The notes under the pieces were generated by a model. The model searched no databases. It was not told the DNA's origin and worked only from the letters and a program-made list of their open reading frames with translations. Of a stretch of 64,000 bases of DNA, positions 35,801 to 50,800 are shown piece after piece. This DNA is from Protonemura montana (lineage: Eukaryota; Arthropoda; Insecta; Plecoptera; Nemouridae): positions 6,587,660-6,651,659 of the forward strand of contig OX387609.1 in NCBI GenBank assembly GCA_947568835.1, written 5' to 3'. Within the stretch, counting starts at the first letter, position 1. Every line of letters begins with the position of its first letter. A program made the position numbers and the translations under genes.

Positions 35801-38800
35801 CTCGTGCCTAGAGCGGTTCACGAACCCTCACCCCATCTCAAGGCGAAAGCGCATGCGAGTGCGTGTCGCTATTGAGCTTGTGCACTTCTCGAGAAGTGAT
35901 TTGCCAGATTTGAGAGCAGCAGACTAGAAATAGCTCCAGATCAGTTTACAATGGATTTACACGCGCGTGGACGATTCTCACCTACACACAATTCGCGCTC
36001 GAGTTCGAATCTAATTTCGCGATGAATTCAATTCTATTTTCACCCCTGGCGAACTGAGATCTAGATTGACAATTTCTATTATTAGCATCTTATCGCAATT
36101 TAGTTTTATGACGTACCTACCCAGCATGCACCTGCAGAGGGTATGAAAAGCGATTCAACGTGTTTTGACGTAGATTGGCACAGATATAGTCATTGCGTTC
36201 CCTTAGGCTAGAAAGTAAAATAAATTGGAACTCGTCCGAGAGATGGCGTTACAAGCAATTGAGTCTGCCTCGCGCTGTCGACCGTCGCTCTCAGCATCGT
36301 AATCGGGTATCAGTATCCTCGCCGTTAATGTACCTACCCTTTAACAGATTTCTAAACAAGCAAATTTTTGTATATCTGTTCAATCGTTACCTGTTAGCAT
36401 TTGTCCTGCAAGGAGATATCTATATTTGGACTATACCTGTAGTTTTGACATCAACAATTCTGAGTGAAAAACAAGATGCCAGAAGGTTATTGTCACTTTC
36501 GACTGTTCATCTAATTATATAGATCTCAAGTAAGAAAGTCATAACTGGGTAAAAAGTACTAACAATTATGCACCTTCCATGCTTCTCACGAGTTACCACT
36601 TTCTCAAGGTGACTTCAAGGTTAAATTTCGCTAGTTTTCCTACAATAATTTAGCCTTGGTTTGACCTTGATTTCCCTGCGATAATGCCAAGGTTGTTCCT
36701 TTGTTCAAGACACCGGCCATTCTGGTATCACAGCACTAATGAGCAGGTGCGCTAAAACTATGGAAAATGAAAACTGTCAAAAGTAATAGCCCCACGTCAT
36801 TTCATATTCCATGCTCGCGCGGCAAGCAATGATAAAAATCACCTATTAATAGCAGTGCCATTGTTTTCAAGCCCAAACATACAGATCATGCTGGTAGATA
36901 TTATTAATCTACAAACACAAAAAAAACAAGCGCCACAAATCGATGGACTAAATTTTATAATTTGAACACTGAACTGAGAACACCGACTCAGTTAAGTTTC
37001 GCCAAAAAATGCGGGCAGTGGAACGATTTAAGTCGGCGGTTTAGTCTCTGACATAGCCTTTGACGCGCTGATGCTGTTCTACAAGCCTGTACATTCACAT
37101 ATTTTTAACAATCTGTCCTTCATGGCAGTTGTAATGGTATCGAAACTGCCTTTAGCGGAACGGTCACCCACCTACCAAAAAGTGTTGCTTAACCTCGCTT
37201 AAAAAAAGCAATGCCTATCTCGCGCCATAGTTATATTGTATTTGTATTTATTAACGTTTCTATTTGCTCTTACATCAAGTCTTTGGTTCTATGGAAATAA
37301 CCCTTTTTTTTGGAGCTTTAAAAATTTGTCGGGGTGTCCAAAAAAAAACATATTCATAAAAGAAAAAATATATTTATAAATGTCATTCAAGGTCAGTTCA
37401 CCACTGTCTCCACATTTTCGAACATGAAATACACTGAACTGGACATGCATTAAAAGAAAAGAAAATAAAAGAGCAAAACAGCCACGTGACATTGTTTATT
37501 TAACGCAACAGTTGGTAGTCGTATTCGACCAGATTTCATGTAGTGATTTGTTGAAATATTCAACGTCTTTTATATGCGTTTTCAGCGACTACCGTTCATA
37601 CATGTAGATGGTGTTTTATTGCATATTTATTCTCGATTGTCACGATTCACGTGTTCATTTAATGTTAATTGTTAATGAATTTATTTAGTTTTATGATAGC
37701 CGATGTGATATCGGGCTCGTTGTTGGAGAGTGAAATGCAGTGGAAGGTTGATGACGATTGAATTCGGCCTAGATTTTTAGTTTTTTTTAATTGTGATTTG
37801 TTTTGGGTGACCTTCGCAGGGTGTTTTTTTTTTTTTTTTTTTTCAGGTTATGTTTATGTATAAAAAGATTTTATCATTGCCTGCGGGTAATAAATTCGCA
37901 TGCATTTAAGACCAAATTTTCAATTATTTTCATATTTTCATCTAGGTATATAGGAAAATTTCCCAAACAGAAATCCTTGCAGACCGGAAAATGTCAGGCC
38001 AAATTAAATCTGATTCATATGCACACGACCCGTTAATTTTATCTAGCAACTCGCTTGTACAAGAGTTAATCCATTTTTTACCGTAATTCCATGCTCAAAC
38101 AGCTGATTAAAATCAACGTGTTCACTCTCAGAATGTCACAATAATTAATGAAATAGCAAAATTAAACCCGGATAATGAGCACTGCATACCTGTAATTGAA
38201 CACCCGTTGGCACCCGTTGGCAATCATCAAGCCCTGTTACCCTTATAGTTAAAAACCACCCCAAACCAACACTCCCCAACGCCACCAGCTAAACGGAATA
38301 ACGTGACACGAATAAATTTCACGCCCCTTCCCAGCATTTGACACTCCAACCTAGATTATTTTAAAATAGTTGACGACGACGTTCCATTTTGTTTGTTCGC
38401 ACGGCATCGTAGAGAATGCATGCTGCGTATACGCACTTCTGGAACATGTGTGTCTAGTTTCCCTAAAAATGTCAACCAATTTACACGTGGTATTGGCACC
38501 CGTTGTCGCTTTGCCCCTTACCGAGTGTCTGTTTATTTTCGGAGCTGTTGTTTCACTTAAATTTGTCGCATTCTTAACTAGTAAACAAGCATACACTTTA
38601 AATGATGCCTGTAATGACTTCAATGGCGCTCGCTTTGTTTCAAATTGTTGACATTTCTGATGCTAATTTTTTCCGGTTTTTTTGTTAAAAAATCAATTTA
38701 TCCGATTCGAAAATAGACACATTGATTAAGTATGTTCTGTTGAATTAGGTTCGCGCTAAAAATACATGCCATGCAATGTTTTTCCCAGATCATGTGGGGG

Positions 38801-41800
38801 GGTATAATTTCATGAATTGTTAAAAATGACTGGGCTTGTGAAATGGGATGTTCAACCGTACCCACAGGTATTGGAACGAAATTGATGGCATTGCCTGGTG
38901 AACATATTGAGAATGTAATGAGGGAAAACTAAACACAAATTGACTTATCGATTTTGAGTTGTTAACGACGCAAGGATTTTATTGCATCACATGTGTGTCC
39001 TACCTTGCGTCCGCAATCAGGTCCCGGGCAAAAGTCAATAAAAGATGGAAATCATATTATTATTATTACTATATATTTTTTTTCTATTGAGTGTTCCCAT
39101 TTGCTCGGAATGTACGTTTAATAAATCTACCGATAAAAGCCGCTATGCACCCTGATATCAAATGCTACCCGCTATAATGATTCGCTGAGGGACGTGGTAG
39201 CTCTAAATGTGGCCATAAAATGCCATAGGTACTGGAATGTAATAAAGTACGGGCATGTCGTAAAGCGGTAATTCGTCGCTGTGTTTTTTTCAAAGTCATT
39301 GCCGAAAGCGCGAATATTTTCATTTTTATTGCAAAACTGATTTTATTGTTTCTTTTCAAACGAGATGGAAGAACACTTTTATATCTCGAGAAAAAGTTCA
39401 GGTATTGGATTCTTAAAAACTGCTGAAATTAAAATAAATTTACGTTTGACTTAACAAATAGTTAAATGTGTTTCAACTGTACCTATTCCGAAGGAGATGA
39501 GTTTGAATAACAAAACAAATTTGATAGCGTATCCAAAAATTGGCAATACTCAGCAACGTATTTTAGTACCTAACCAGAAAACATTAAAACTTTGAACAAT
39601 GCATGTCATGAAACCGATTCAAAGTTAATTTTCGCCCTCGACACGTCAATCCACTCTTTTTTACTATCTAATTTATGACCACAGTTCCCAAAGTTAAGCA
39701 ACAGGCGTGATTTTGGGAGAGATAACAATCGCTACTCAAATGCACCATGGTGCGGTGTCACCAATATATCTACCAGCTGCCTGCATCGTAACTTCCACCC
39801 AGCAGCACCCTGCATTTCTACCAGTCGCACTCTCGAGCGCAGAGACTACGGGTTCCGATATCTAGTACAGTGTTCCGTAGTCGATGTTAGCTTACCAGGA
39901 AGACAGGAATAGGCCTGGATAAATGTCGAACTTGAGTTTGGAAATCTAATTCGTGTTTTGGGTGCAATTAGTGAAGTTGTGGTGTTGGCCTGGAAGTGTG
40001 TGTGTGTGGAAATAGGTGTGGTTGTGGGAATAGTTTGATGGGGACAAAAAGTGTGTCACTGGGATTTCGTGACGAGATGGATTCGCCGCAAATAATCATT
40101 TACAAAAAATGCAGCTATCAGATGTTACAAAGTAAGATGCGTTTGTTATGTTGACATTGAGCATATTAAATATATTTCTGATTATAGGACATTCAAATTG
40201 TTTTGCTGAGTGCAAAACATGGACAATCCGATTTTTGGTTTGCCGAGTTATTTTTGAGGATGAAATGGTTGATCGTGACTGGATTACGGACTGTCGATCT
40301 AAATGTGAACCTCTGAAATGAAATAGTTTTGATAGTTTACTAGAAATGTAAATTGTGATATCTTTTGTAAACCGCTGGTTTAACGAAGTGGCTTGCAAGT
40401 TAAACCTAAACCAGCCTAAGAGCTAATTAGGTTGAACGCAGTGAAGTTTGAATGCGGGCGTGGTAGCCTACTCATGTGAATGAGAGGTAAACTATGTTTG
40501 CATGCCACATTACACCTTATACCTGGGATTAAACAACTTAAGTTGCGAACGACTTCCAAAATTTGATCTTTGATATTTTGGCTTTTATAAAAATCAGCAT
40601 GCTTGTGAAAACGGAGCCGACTAAGGTCGGGTTTGACCAACATTTCAACTATAAGTGGACCCCTAGCTCACAGAAACATCTGAATTTCACTGCATGTGAT
40701 TGGAAGTCGCTATGGCAATAGTATCAACTGTCAACATGAGTTTTGGTCAAACCGGACCTTATTAGCTTAGCTAGTAAAACTTTTGGTTTCAGAGTCATTC
40801 TTGTCCTGTTCATTTACAAGTTTCGATTTTTCTGCAATATTCGTATCGAAGTAACGATGAAAGCTGCTAAATTTTTGGTCGTCCATAGCAAGCCTCTGAG
40901 CAAACCTGATCGACTCGTACCACTTTACTTGTTTTACAAATCTTACGGGATCCGTCCCGTTTTCCAGACCAAAGTGTCAGAAAATGCAGGTATTCCCAGC
41001 GTCACAGCAAACAAAAAAAACGCTTGAGAGTTTCTGGATCCACTGAAAGCCCACTGAAAGCCCACTGAGAGCAAGTCATTACCAAGACACTGTTCTGGGA
41101 GTGAGTCTCAGAACTGAACCAGAATTGTGCTTGCCATTGCTTTTCCAACACAACCTTTTATAGCGACAAGCACCCAAGCACTTATAGTTCAGTCTTACAA
41201 GATGAAATCGTTATGTCGAACATCATCGAACGTATTTTAACCCTTCCCTGGTGCAGACCAGTCAAAAACGCAATTAAATAATGAAAAAACTCTATTTCTG
41301 CAGAAAATTTTGTCACCATGGTCCATGCCATCACGATTCACCTTTCTCAACGTGTGTGTTTTGTTTGTCACTGCAGGCTCGATCATGTTCCACGTGCGCC
41401 GACGACCGGCAGACTACCACCCCAGGAAGCGCAAGAAGAAGCTACAAGGAAAGTGGAGCAAAGGAAGCGACCTCAACGAGTACCGCTACGAAGACTCTTC
41501 GTCTTACAATCTGCCTTTCTTCCTCGAACTGAATCCTGGTAAGATTTTTAACACAAAATAAAAATAACTGCCCACCCTGCGAAGCGGACATTTGTGTGCC
41601 CGGATAGCTCAGTTGATAGAGTACCTACTTAATGAGCAATTGAGAGGTCTCGGGTTCGTATTCAGGTTCGGTTGCACATTTTTCTAGTCTAGCTTTCTCT
41701 CCATCCTTCGCTTGCTGGTTTCAGCTCCCATCAGGAAAACCAGAAAACTCTGCAAAATGCATATTGTTTGATTGATGAAGTTTCCTCTAGCTCAGCAGAC

Positions 41801-44800
41801 TACAACTAGGTTTCGTCAGTAAGAGCATTGAGTTTAAAGGTAAAATCAAAGAGGCAGTGATAATGTTAAGCTTTCTACTGAGATTAATTTGAGATTTTTC
41901 TAAAGACAATAAACCTTTTTTAGTGTTAACCAAACGTTTAATAAATCGATATTTTGAGTCGTTATTATTTTATTTTTGAGGTATGTTAAGAAGAACGGCC
42001 GCAAACGCCATCGGGTGGCTCCTACCGTTGCCGGCTCGTTTGCTCAGCAGAAAGTTAAACGTTAAAACTGGGAAACCTACATAAACGCAACGTTACAATG
42101 ATAGACATTAGGCGCTCAAACAAAAAGAAACACTACTTACTTTTAATGAAATGAAAATAGCTCCTCATTTGGGAAGTTTGGGAATAGGGTAATAAATCCC
42201 AATACTCCGTCGTTGTTTTGAAATACATAAGTTTTCAGATTGTCGAATTAATCAATGGAAAACCTTCTATACCGAAATAGAAAGTGATGAGAAAACAGAT
42301 AGGGAACCAGGCGGCATGCCTTGTGCTGCAGACACATGTATTTTGACGGACATAGTCTGGTTTTAAATGACATGGCCCTCGAGGTCGACCTTGCAGCCAC
42401 CCCCCTCATGGGAGACAACATGGGTGCAATTATCATATGTCACCTGTCGAATTTGCCGAGAATGTGGACTACACCTGACAATAGCCCGCCGGTAAATCGA
42501 TCTTGGGCAGGAGACGCTCAAATTTCCTACCGATGAGACATGTTCGTGGGGACTTGAGTTTGAAAAGCGAAGGGAGTGAAGTTTTTAGCATGAATTATGC
42601 ATCTTCGTTTGTCAATGGAGGCCGGGGATAAGTTGAATTTGCATTTGTAATTTTGGATCGTGAATCATTGACGTCGAACGAGGCGCTTGCAATTTTCTCC
42701 AAACAAATGGTCTGGAAATTTGTGTTCCACTTTTAAATTTTCGATCGAGCCGAAAAATAAACTTTCTGCTGAGCAAACGAGCCGGCAACACGTGGTAGCG
42801 GAAGGTGCCACCCGATGGCGCATCAATCAAACCTCATCAATCAAAATATCGATACACTTATATCAATCATTGAGGTTAGCATAAATATAGATTTATTGAA
42901 CGTAAACTAGTCTCAAATGCAAGTAATCTTCGAGACACAAAACGACGGCGACTCCGTCTAGTAGCACCCTCTTTTTTGTCGGTCAAGTAGTTGTTTAGCT
43001 GTCATTTTTTCACGAAGACAGTCGTGGTTCGCCACCTGGAAGTGTGACAGAACAATTTCAGGTAGTTTTTCTGTCCTTGTATAGTTTCTTTTTTACTCCA
43101 TCTCAACTCGGAGTTAAGATAAATGGCCAATCGTTTTCATAGCACAGCTTCAAGCATCTAAATATCTTAAATTTAAATATCACCCTTAAAATTATTTTAA
43201 GGCCTTTATTTTAAACGCCCTGGAAACTCGCTCGAAGATTGTCATTATTTTAACATGTGAGAAAGTACCTCACATTGGCGTGTTTTCTTAATGCATAACG
43301 AACGCGTTCTGAAGACGGTTTTATCCACTTACCTTATTGGCCCATTTGTTCGATTTATTCGTCGGGTACCCACACAAAACGATGTGTAGCGGACACAAAT
43401 TGATCAATTTTCGCGGACATATCGGCATCGATAGAAGAGTCCAGCGATACCGTTTCATGCAGACATTATGCGGGGACGCCTCTTCAGCTCGTTGGACACT
43501 CAAGATAATTGTTTTGATTCCAATTCGCGTTCATGTTGGTCCGTATATTGATTTCCGCGCATGACAGTTGCTAAAATAGTTTACGGGTCTAGACGTGAAT
43601 CTGATATCAGTGACGTCCGGTGTTGGTTGAATATGCAACTTGCCAATCATTTACTCGTAGTGTCACAGGAGTGTCGGTTTTGTGTTCGCTCTGAAATTTG
43701 AGGCATGATCGCGTGTAGGCGAGGAAAAACGGATTAATTTTTAAAATTTGTTACACATGTTGGACAACAAGCTGAAATTTTCAGAATATGTTCAGGACAC
43801 ATTAGAGCAGCCCCTCTTAAAATTTTCCCGAAAGTTTTTCTTCGGAAGTTAGCCAAAAAATTAACAAAACCAAAATAAAACGTTTTGAAATTATTTATCG
43901 CCATTTTTAAGCACAGAATGTTACAAAAGGTGTCAAATGATGCGCCTTAGTTAGATCAACAAAACCAACTGTTCCATGTGTTTTCCGTTCCATTTGCCCT
44001 AAAGTTTTTATTTTGCGATGACAACTCCGACCACGGCATGGGAGGTATAACATATTTTTTTGAATTCAAATTCTTTGAAACCCAAAATGTCTCTGGTTCT
44101 AGAGAAAATTCTGTTTTTCCTATAGGGATTCTGTAGATTTTATCTTTTCTAACAATATTAGGGTTTTGCGTTATCTTTTTGGATTGATTCTATCATTTCA
44201 ATGCTATGTCATCATTTTGATTTCTCCAGCAACAATCAAAAACCGCCTATCCACCTCTAAAAATTTAAAAGACACCCACTATAATATTGAGAACCTTGTA
44301 AAATTCCCATGGGAACCAGTATCAGTTCCTGTGCCCCGGTTTCACGCCACCACCCATCACGTCAAATGCGTCGCCGCCGCAACTTTCGCTTGCCAGAACG
44401 CCCTCCGCGTGTCAAGACATCGGCCCCTATTGATGCGCATCAAAGTTTCAATTGCAGTTGTCCCATGTGCTTCCATATCGACCAGCCGCACGCTCATTAC
44501 GAGGCAAATCGTCGTCCATGCATGTCAATTCCTCATAGCACAACGACGTCGGTGTTGCCTGAATTATTGATGCACTTGCAGACTGCAGTGCTTGTTAGGT
44601 GTTATTGCCTATTTTTTTTTTAGTTTTGTTCGTTTCGATTGCCGCTCAATTAGCCTCTAGACTGCTGACTTTTTGCTGCACAACTGGACAGAACAATATT
44701 TACTTTATGGATGGCAATAATCAATCCGTGTTGGTTTGTGCTAGTTTAAACAATGGGGCAGCTGTCAGTTTGTGTTTCATGCTGGTTACTTTACTTCGTT

Positions 44801-47800
44801 TGTAACTGCAATGATGGGCAGGCGCGTGCGTTTAAGTCACTTTTTAGGGCGACCTGACTTTGTAGTTGAAAACCAAAGTGGTGTCAATGTTGACCTTGAG
44901 GCTAGGCAACGAAATCATGAAAGTCTTCGATTTACAATAAATTTAAAAATGTCTATTCTTTGGCTACCGCAAACCCAAAGTTAAAAATAGCAGAGCAGTG
45001 ACCGGCTATCACTGCTCTCAAGGTCGTATGTTGGACAGATGAACCATATTAGGAAAACTCTGTGAAAGATATGCTTGTGGTGAATCAATTTGTAGTAAAC
45101 ACCTGAAAGTTTTGAATACTCTTGAGCTACCTGCTTGTTTGTTTTCTACAAATACTGATTTAAAAAAATGCAAGCAAGTCTGTTTTAAGAAAATTATGCT
45201 ATTCTGCATTTATTGTGAATTCTGCTTATTTCTCGTTCTTCTCCATTTATGGCTTAGCGAAGTTTGCCATAATCCTGAATCCTCAATCGGAGCCAAAACG
45301 ACCCTGTTTGCTTAAATCAAAACACCAAAAACAAAAAAATATTAAAAAGCAAACAAACTCAACTTTGCGCTTTTCTGCAGACGGCTCGGACATAACAAAT
45401 GGCGCGCCTAAGCGGCACCTGCTGCGGCCGAACGTCACTGAGGTGGGCTCGGAACGACCCAACAGCGCCGCCAACGGACAGTCGCAGTCGCAATCGCTGC
45501 AGCTGTTCGGACCAAACGTTCAGCCGCGGCACTGCGTGGTCGCTCACACGGACAGCATCGTCACGGTTACGCCATGCAGCCGCGATGCCGAGACCTATGT
45601 CAACCAGCAGCGCATCTACGAAACCACCATCCTGCAGGTCTGTTGACGGGATTTTTGTTTCTGTTCACGTGTTTCGAAACGTACGTTCCTTCATTTTGTA
45701 TGTTTTTAGCAGTCTTTTGGTTAGATGGTTCGTGGTGGTGGCAGCTATGCACAATTTGCGCTTTTGTCTGTATTTTAATCAACCGTACTTGCTTTGGTAC
45801 GTCAATGCAGATAGGTCTTCCGTTCATAACGAGTATTAGGTTTGCTTAAGGCAGCTAGCGATAAATTTGTGATGAATAACTCATGACTTAAAGTTTGTTT
45901 TGCAAATTGAGTGACTTAGCAATGGTCTGGGGTTGACCAGGCACGTATCATTCGCTCAAGCGGAGTATCCAGACGCTTGAATTATTAAAACCACTGAAAT
46001 ATTAACCGCCAAGAGTAAATACAAAATGATGCTATTTACATACCTCATTATTAATCGCCCGTTAAATTGAATACGTCTCTTAGCCTTTGTGTTTCTGAAA
46101 CTTCTACAGAGATTTGTTACGAATTAGTTAATTTTTAAAGTTGGTTTCTACCTTTAAAGCTTATTGGGAGATCTGAAAAGTTTTCTGTAGTCCTCAAATC
46201 GATTTGAAATTAGTAAAATATGCAGCTAAGTACAGTTCAAGAAGTAGTCATGACTTCTGTCTACACGTCTAGCTTTGTTTCTCGATTCTTAGCCATTTCT
46301 TTTGAACTATTTACTTTGCAAAGTTGTCCTGCAATGTACTTTGTCCGATATCCGGCGTGTTAACACGATGTTTATTAATGCATCACTAAACTGAATATGC
46401 ACGGAGATGAGAAATATGCAAATGCAGTTGAATAATTTACTGCTTCAGTTTATTTATCTCATTGCATATTGCATGCACAGAGTCCCTTCTTAATATGCAT
46501 TCTGTGATTTATAAATTTACTCAGAAATGTTTGATTGCATTTCCCCGAGCGGAAGGTAGCTTGGTTGTGACCACACCACATGGTACTCACTGATTATAGA
46601 AAAGAAAAAAAATCAATATACGTGAAGATTGCAATCATATTCCTGGTTTTATTTTCCTGTGCTCATGCATTTTACTTATTGAGTTACAAATAAACATTCA
46701 AACAAAGATCGCATTACACAAGATTTTTTGATACACAAGATTTAACTTTGATTGATAGCAAGTTAGCATGCTGGCCAATGCCCGTTTTAGCGCGCTAAAA
46801 ATAGTAAATCCTTTTACAAAAAAAAAATATATATACTTTTTAAGGCTTTTTGACTTGTAATTTAATTTTGATCAATGTTTACCCTGTCTCTTTGAATGCC
46901 AGCGCAATGCCACCTTTCGCAAGTCTTAATCCGGTGGAGTTGTAAAGTATTGTCAAGTATTGCAATCATGCCAGCTCAACAATTTGACCGGATTTCTAAT
47001 TTTTATTCTTTGTTACATACCATACACACATTATCATACCCGTGGTAACATACAAAAGCATACCAAACGTGAAATCTACCATTGAACCTCTTATGCTAGG
47101 CCATGATATACCTGTGGTAACATAAGATAGCAGAATTGAGAAGCTCTGTCAAGCGATCTAAGCATCTCCATGGCTACCAAACGTTGAATTTACCATCGAA
47201 TCTCATATACTTGAAAGTTTTTTTGTTTTCAAAGTTAGCAACCAAAATTACCTTTGAAAACTGTAAGTATAAATCTAACTCTCCATTGGTTTTCCATCTC
47301 AGAACGGCGCTGTGGTCAAGTTCGGCCGCATCCACAGCTTCCGGTTCCTGGATCCGAACCACGACCCGGACCGTTCGCGGCAGCGACACGACTCGGCACG
47401 CCAGGCCATGGACTATTCGTACGACCGGTAAGCACCGGCGTTCACTTCCTGGCGTTAGCACCTGAGTTATGTTAGCGCTCGCGTTTTGTTAGCGCTCACC
47501 TTGACTGAACAGCGGTGCCTTGTTAGCATTTTATTTATCTAGAAGGCACTAATTCATTCGTGTAGATGACATTTACAGCTTTTCTTGAAATGCCAAAAGC
47601 TGTGAATTTGATAACATTTAATTTCATCGATAGAAAAAGGATGGTTTGCACTTTTCAACAGAACCTGTGTAGCAAACTGCATGTTGGAACACTTTTGAAA
47701 CTTTTGGTTTAAAGCCAACATCACAGGGTTCTTGCAAAGTGTGCAATACGCTCTTCTTCTCTGGTTGTGACTAGTCCAGTTCTGTTTTACTTTCAAGCAC

Positions 47801-50800
47801 AGTTTTACGAATTTGTGTTTTACCGCATCTTATTGATCGTTCATTCTTAGTACAATACTGTTGCGTTTGTACTGACGTTCTGGTTTTTTTCACACGTTTG
47901 TTGTGCCGTTTTGAATTGTGTTTCTTACACGATAACACGTTTCCTGTCTTACGTCACGTTCATTTATCGTTTGTCACGTTGCATTGTTGATTCACTGTGC
48001 AAAATTTTCCCAACGCTACAACAAGCTTATCAATTAGCAAATTAGGTTTATTTTAAATCCGTTTTGTCCTGTATTGTTTCTTGCAATACCTGATTTGGGG
48101 TCGTTTTTCATGTTTTACAACTCGCATGTAGATGGCCAGCACCCTATTCGACGAGTGTGGTGAATTTTGCTCACAATTGTGCTTTGTAGGCAGTTGTCCA
48201 TGCCAATAACATATCAATATCTCCTAAGAGCTAGTTAAGGCTCAAGACTGTGTAGTTAAAACAAAAGTTCTTCTTTATCGAGTTTTTTTTTTAATTAATT
48301 TCACAGTATTTGACAGTCAATAATCAGCACATTCACCTCTAACCATCTCGTGAGCTACCGGTGAAAACAAAAACCGACCCCAAATCAACGTTGCTGCACA
48401 TGCCCCGCCCCTCACACTTTTTTCCCCACCCTCCCACGGTCGTGCAGCCAATCGCAGCGTGGCGATGACTCGACCGCGACCCCCGCACGGCAAAGCCCCG
48501 GCCCGTCGGCCCAGAACTACGAGACAACTTTCGACGTCGACGGCAACGTGGAGACTGTGTCGACCTCGTCGCTAGGCAACAAGGACGACGCGCGCAGTCA
48601 GAGGTCGATCGCAAGCAGCAATGGAAACAGGTCGGTATTGGCCCCGCCCCTTTGGCAGGCTGGAGGATCGAAATTTTGTCGATCTTAACTAATCGGAGAG
48701 AGTGACAGCCTTGTTGCAGCAAAATCGTTGAATTGCAATGTTTTGCTAGGCTCGTTCCTCTGTGAGGAAACAGAATTGAGCTCTTGTTATTATACTTCTC
48801 TCCCATGGCCTCTCGAACGCTTTGCTATGTGCACAGTTTGTTTTGCTTGTTTTTCAGTCGTGAGTTTATTTTTTGTTTCGTTTTTGCTTGTTTTTTGTTT
48901 TTATGATATGGATAGCTGGTAGCTTCAGTAGAAGTTGTTCAAAATACAAGAAACAATATAATTTTCTGCATGTGTACTTAATATATTTAAAAACCATCTG
49001 CACTATTGTACAGAATGACTTATTCATAGCTTGAAAGTGGTGGCCTGTATTAAAAAAAAAAAAATTGCCAGGATTTAAAAAATACATAAAGCAACATTTC
49101 ATATGTTTGCTTTGACGCTTTTGCCTCTCTTCACTTATATTTGTACAATACAAATGGTGGCTCTAAAACCACACTCATCCAGAAACTCCGCTGATTCCAT
49201 CAAACCCTAACCGTATATCCCTGCCGCTCTCGCACAGACTGTCGTCAAACTACGAGCGCTACCCGCGCGGCACGGACCCGATCCTGCCCGCCGTGCTCGA
49301 GTTCCGCGAGGAGACTGAAGAAGCTTTCATCCACGCCGTGGTCACGGACCTAGACCCGGCGGCACCTTCGTTTAAGCTCGCGCCCGCCTACTGTCTCTAC
49401 CTTGTGGCTCGGTATCGAGCCTCGACGCACTACAGGCCCGAGCTGACGCCCACCGAACGAGCTCATAGGCTCACTGGGCTTATGGCCAGGGTGGCTGCCA
49501 TCATACACAATGTCATACAGGTACGTTGTGGTGATAAGCCTTTGAGTTGTGTTTCTGCTTTCGTAGACGATAATATAGGGAATATTGATTACAAAAAATA
49601 CGGCAGATTTTGGGGCAAAGGGATCTAAGGGGTTTCCTGTTTCAATTTTATGGGAGAAAACATAAATTTTCTTTCAATTTTAGTGAGTAACTTGGAATTA
49701 TTATTCTGTGTGATGCTTTGTAATATGCACAGATTATGTTTGGCTGAATAATTTCAACTGGGTTTAGTAAATTAGTTAAATTATTTTGTATTGCAGCTAT
49801 TTCCTCGTTTTTAGGATAAGAACTACCAAAAAAAGTCCTGACACTCAGCCTTTTAACAACATTTCTCTAAACGAGTTAATTGCCAAGATAGCTGTGTGTC
49901 GGCCATCCTGAAAAAAAACCTTGTTTAGTTCAAAGCTAGGTTACCTTAGCTCAACCCAACAATCAACAACAAAATTTAGTGAATTGATTCCCTGGAGGGT
50001 TTTATCACAGAAATGGTATTTGCTTCATGCCAGTGACGCTATCACTATCTTTTTTGAAATAAAATTCTGTGCCATCATCCTCATCATCGCCCACTCGATC
50101 ACCAAAGCCATTAGACCAGCGCCTTAGAGCCCGTTGTGAAAACAGTGCGTCGTTAAACACCACTAATCAGTGCTATTCATTGAATTGATTAAAGTGGTAG
50201 TTAGCGAGAAAAATTAGTTGTTTGTTACTGAGCATTCAAAAACCCAGTTGTAAATAGTTTTTGCAATGCCCCCTGATCGCTGCCCGCAGGAACGCTACCG
50301 CGACGGCAAGCTGCTTGCGTTCTGGACAGCGAACGCCTCCGAACTGCTTCACTTCCTGAAGTGCGACCGCCACGTGTCGGCATTCACGTTGGATGCGCAG
50401 GACATCCTGGCCGAATGCGTGGAGGTGGCATTCAGAGGTCTTGTGGCGTGTTTGCGTGCCGATCTCGCAGTTGCCATGCCGCGGTTCCTGGCGGCGGCGG
50501 CCGCAGGGGAACACCCGGACGATGCCGAGTCGACTGGATCGGTGAGTTGGGGAGGAATTGTCTTGATTTTATTTGTCGGGAACACTGATAACCTCCCAAA
50601 ATTGGTGTCCAAATGGGGAGTCAAACCCAATTCTCGAACCGCGAACTACGAACCTCGGGCAACACCTGCGAAAGTGGAGATCGGGAATCGAGTACCCATT
50701 TGGTCATCAATTTTGGGAAGTTTCAAGTGTACCTTATTATCAAAAATTATTTTACTATCATTGGGTTCAATGTTTTGGACTTGAAGTAGTTAAAAAAACT

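Noticed and set aside
39680-39730. Possible 5S-derived remnant aagttaagcaacaggcgtg
   Set aside because: Too short and without the box-C part or SINE body; chance similarity cannot be excluded.
41598-41675. Functional tRNA gene
   Set aside because: A- and B-box-like sequences are present but the anticodon stem and acceptor end do not pair; called a tRNA-like pseudogene.
45215-45839. Two further + frames of 143 and 146 codons over the FHA exon
   Set aside because: One contains the true exon but reads through intron at both ends; the other is a frame-shifted shadow.
48339-48806. 155-codon frame on the - strand
   Set aside because: Antisense shadow of the afadin linker exon at 48448-48630.
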